Shown here in pieces: positions 62,383 through 64,000 of a DNA stretch of 64,000 nt; the stretch's first letter is position 1, and each line of letters starts with the position of its first letter. Source of the stretch: DATNPX01 sp036702975 (lineage in GTDB: Bacteria > Cyanobacteriota > Vampirovibrionia > Obscuribacterales > Obscuribacteraceae); NCBI GenBank assembly GCA_036702975.1, contig DATNPX010000045.1:1-64000 (forward strand). Reading direction: 5' to 3'. The translations under genes and the position numbers were made by a program. The notes beneath the pieces are model-generated. The model searched no databases and was not told the DNA's origin. It saw only the letters and a program-made list of their open reading frames with translations.

Positions 62383-62682
62383 TCAAAATAAAGACTTAGG
62401 ATTACCGATATATCGGTTCGAAAGGAAAGCGCCAAGTGATCCAACGCATGAACGTAGAACGAGCTGTATGGTTCTCTTCTCTATTACACCCAACCGTTTG
62501 CTTTTATTTTCGTGAGTTCTCTTCTCTTGGAACTGTCCGTCAGCCACAGGATTGACATAAACATCGAAAATCTGTCCAAGTTCTTCGTCTGCTCGACTAT
62601 CGTGAGATATCACGATAGTCGTCCGTTCAACATTCCATTCTTTTGTCCATGACTGTAAGATGTTCAGTGAGTCAATGAGCAA
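62383..62682 (-). CDS. Small hypothetical protein, possibly a degraded gene
   Basis: This 99-residue frame starts at TTG, just 13 bp after the TPR gene, and has no good ribosome-binding site. Part of it (RTTIVISHDSRAD, IFDVYVNPVADGQF) faintly resembles the H-loop and end of an ABC-transporter ATPase, but the Walker motifs are absent. It may be a remnant or a small unrelated protein. Confidence 0.35.
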   Translation of the reverse strand: MLIDSLNILQSWTKEWNVERTTIVISHDSRADEELGQIFDVYVNPVADGQFQEKRTHENKSKRLGVIEKRTIQLVLRSCVGSLGAFLSNRYIGNPKSLF

Positions 62683-62695
62683 GCCAGGCGACTAT

Positions 62696-63784
62696 TTATT
62701 GCTTTGAGTTGACAGGTTGCTGCTTTGCCAAACGAACGGATAGCGCCTTGATCTCCGCATCCTTATGAGTGAGCTTCAGCAGTAGGATGTAGTCCTTCAA
62801 GACGCTAAGGGTATCTGGATTTTTGAGACCTAAAGTCGACTCCTCTATGAACTCGGCACGCTTTACGAATGGAAGCGCTTTTTCATATTGATGCTGGTGT
62901 CCGTAAACAGACGCGACATTCTGTAGGCACTTGGCCAGATCTTGACTTTTTCCGCCGCCTACTTTTTCATAGATTACCAGGGCTTTCAATCTGCTGGCCT
63001 CTGAGTCGGCAAACTTGGCTTGCTTTAAGTAGACGCCCCCTAAATTGTCTAGAGCTGTGGCAACCAGTAGTTTCTCGTCGATAGTAGCCGGGTTTGGATA
63101 CAAGCTAATCGTCTGTTTGAAAACATCCTCGGCTTCGGGGAGCTTACGCGTCGCAACGCAAAGTAGCGCCTTTTGATTGAGAGCCTTGGCCAGGTCTATG
63201 CGAACAACTGGCTTACTCTTGACCTGATTAGCTAATATATCGATGCACTTCTGATTGAAATTTTGAGCCTCTTCAATTTTGTGTCTCTTAAGACAGACAT
63301 TAGACATGTTGTCGTAAGCAATAGCTAGCTTTGCTTGATCTGCTCCGGATTCGAGCAAGCGTATTGCTCTGCCATAGAGGCTCTCCGATTCGTCCAGACG
63401 ATTCGTTGCAAGATAGAGACCGGCTATGGACTCAAGCACCTCTGCTTGCAGAGTATTATCACCATCTGGGCACATTTTCAACGCGGACTTAAATGTTTCC
63501 TCAGCCTCTCTGTAAGCCGCATCGTTGCGTTGCTTACGACCTAGGTTTAGTTTCTCTTTGACTTCCTCTGCACTTACGGAAGTAGACTTTGCGTCAGCAG
63601 ATGCTTTCTCAGGGGCGACATTTTTCTGAGTTTCATTTTTTGAGACGCCTTCACTAGGTTGAGCTATCGAAGAGGTTCCCGTCGATATTAGGGTAAGGGC
63701 TGTAATTGCTAGCAGCGGACCTTGAAGCTTAGTAACCAGCTCGTCGAAAGATTTGTCGGGTAGAAATTCAAATGGTACAAACAT
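62696..63784 (-). CDS. TPR-repeat protein with an N-terminal membrane/signal segment
   Basis: This 362-residue protein has an N-terminal hydrophobic segment (GPLLAITALTLISTGTSSIA), a polar Lys/Ala-rich linker and about six TPR motifs of the NB-ARC/kinesin-light-chain type (AEVLESIAGLYLATNRLDESESLYGRAI, LATALDNLGGVYLKQAKFADSE). It is probably exported and serves as an interaction scaffold. It is the last gene in the window and may be the first of a reverse-strand series with the small genes below it. Confidence 0.8.
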   Translation of the reverse strand: MFVPFEFLPDKSFDELVTKLQGPLLAITALTLISTGTSSIAQPSEGVSKNETQKNVAPEKASADAKSTSVSAEEVKEKLNLGRKQRNDAAYREAEETFKSALKMCPDGDNTLQAEVLESIAGLYLATNRLDESESLYGRAIRLLESGADQAKLAIAYDNMSNVCLKRHKIEEAQNFNQKCIDILANQVKSKPVVRIDLAKALNQKALLCVATRKLPEAEDVFKQTISLYPNPATIDEKLLVATALDNLGGVYLKQAKFADSEASRLKALVIYEKVGGGKSQDLAKCLQNVASVYGHQHQYEKALPFVKRAEFIEESTLGLKNPDTLSVLKDYILLLKLTHKDAEIKALSVRLAKQQPVNSKQ

Positions 63785-64000
63785 TTAAGACCTCTAAAAC
63801 TGTGATTGGAGGTTGCCGCTACTTATTGTGATAGTGTGCCTATGTTAAACCTTGATCAAGTGCTTCTGTGTGCCATCTGATTCTGCTGATGTTGATTCAG
63901 TTGAGCTACTTTGGTTCAAATGAATCAGTCCCATTTTTGCAAGCCAAAGAATCGAAAGAAGCAGATGCCGTCCACGTGCTGCCGGAGTTTTACTACACAG

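Overview
The window reads as chromosomal DNA from a free-living, non-photosynthetic relative of the Cyanobacteria. The best guess is Melainabacteria/Vampirovibrionia, possibly the Obscuribacter group. This rests on the combination of a complete type IV pilus machine, a SigF-like sigma factor beside pilus genes, a cyanobacterial-style nucleotidyltransferase/phosphomannomutase fusion, an aerobic cytochrome bd oxidase and many TPR proteins, with no photosynthesis genes. The placement is inferred from gene content, not from a marker-gene tree. No rRNA, tRNA, CRISPR array or intact mobile element was found.

Layout. 1-3.1 kb: two CheY-like receivers and a Hpt-REC-REC-GGDEF diguanylate cyclase. 3.1-10.2 kb: an alpha/beta hydrolase, then a forward run of ketopantoate-reductase family protein, gpsA, a GT4 glycosyltransferase and a large nucleotidyltransferase/PMM-like fusion, followed by an ACT-domain remnant. 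10.3-17.6 kb: a GH75 chitosanase-like protein, cydAB, and a divergent NarL-type response regulator/soluble histidine kinase pair plus a stand-alone protein sharing the kinase's sensory region. 17.8-22.7 kb: a proline-rich protein, a leucine-catabolism-like trio (biotinyl carrier, HMG-CoA lyase, enoyl-CoA hydratase), mobA and a small membrane protein. 22.8-24.5 kb: isochorismatase-family hydrolase and bestrophin. 24.7-31.9 kb (minus strand): SigF-like sigma factor, ABC transporter, prepilin peptidase, a PilM-PilN fusion, PilO-like and PilP-like proteins. 32.7-39 kb: an orphan efflux adaptor lipoprotein, a secreted coiled-coil protein and two tandem secreted TPR proteins. 39.3-45.1 kb: pilC, pilT, pilB and a PilB paralogue lacking its ATPase domain. 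45.4-47.8 kb: a membrane/TPR protein and a small membrane protein. 47.8-53.4 kb: an MBOAT acyltransferase with three consecutive SGNH-like paralogues, probably a surface-polymer acylation system. 53.9-56.5 kb: an MshEN-motif protein and a membrane protein. 56.5-64 kb: a decaying accessory region with an IS3 remnant, truncated or frameshifted genes, two paralogous secreted proteins (one with EF-hand loops), a hidden 57-residue membrane protein and a TPR protein.

How it fits together. The window links surface biology (pili, polysaccharide synthesis and acylation, secreted TPR proteins) to signalling. A diguanylate cyclase with an intact I-site, several proteins with MshEN-type modules (PilB, its truncated paralogue and the protein at 53.9 kb) and the SigF-like factor suggest control of pili by cyclic-di-GMP and an alternative sigma factor. 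The cyd operon and its divergent two-component pair share an intergenic region containing strong dyads, which suggests local regulation of the oxidase. Several genes start at GTG or TTG, so starts were chosen from ribosome-binding sites, overlaps and family N-termini. Small gene remnants (ACT, OmpR-type regulator, IS3, C39/C70-like peptidase, WG-repeat) show ongoing gene decay.
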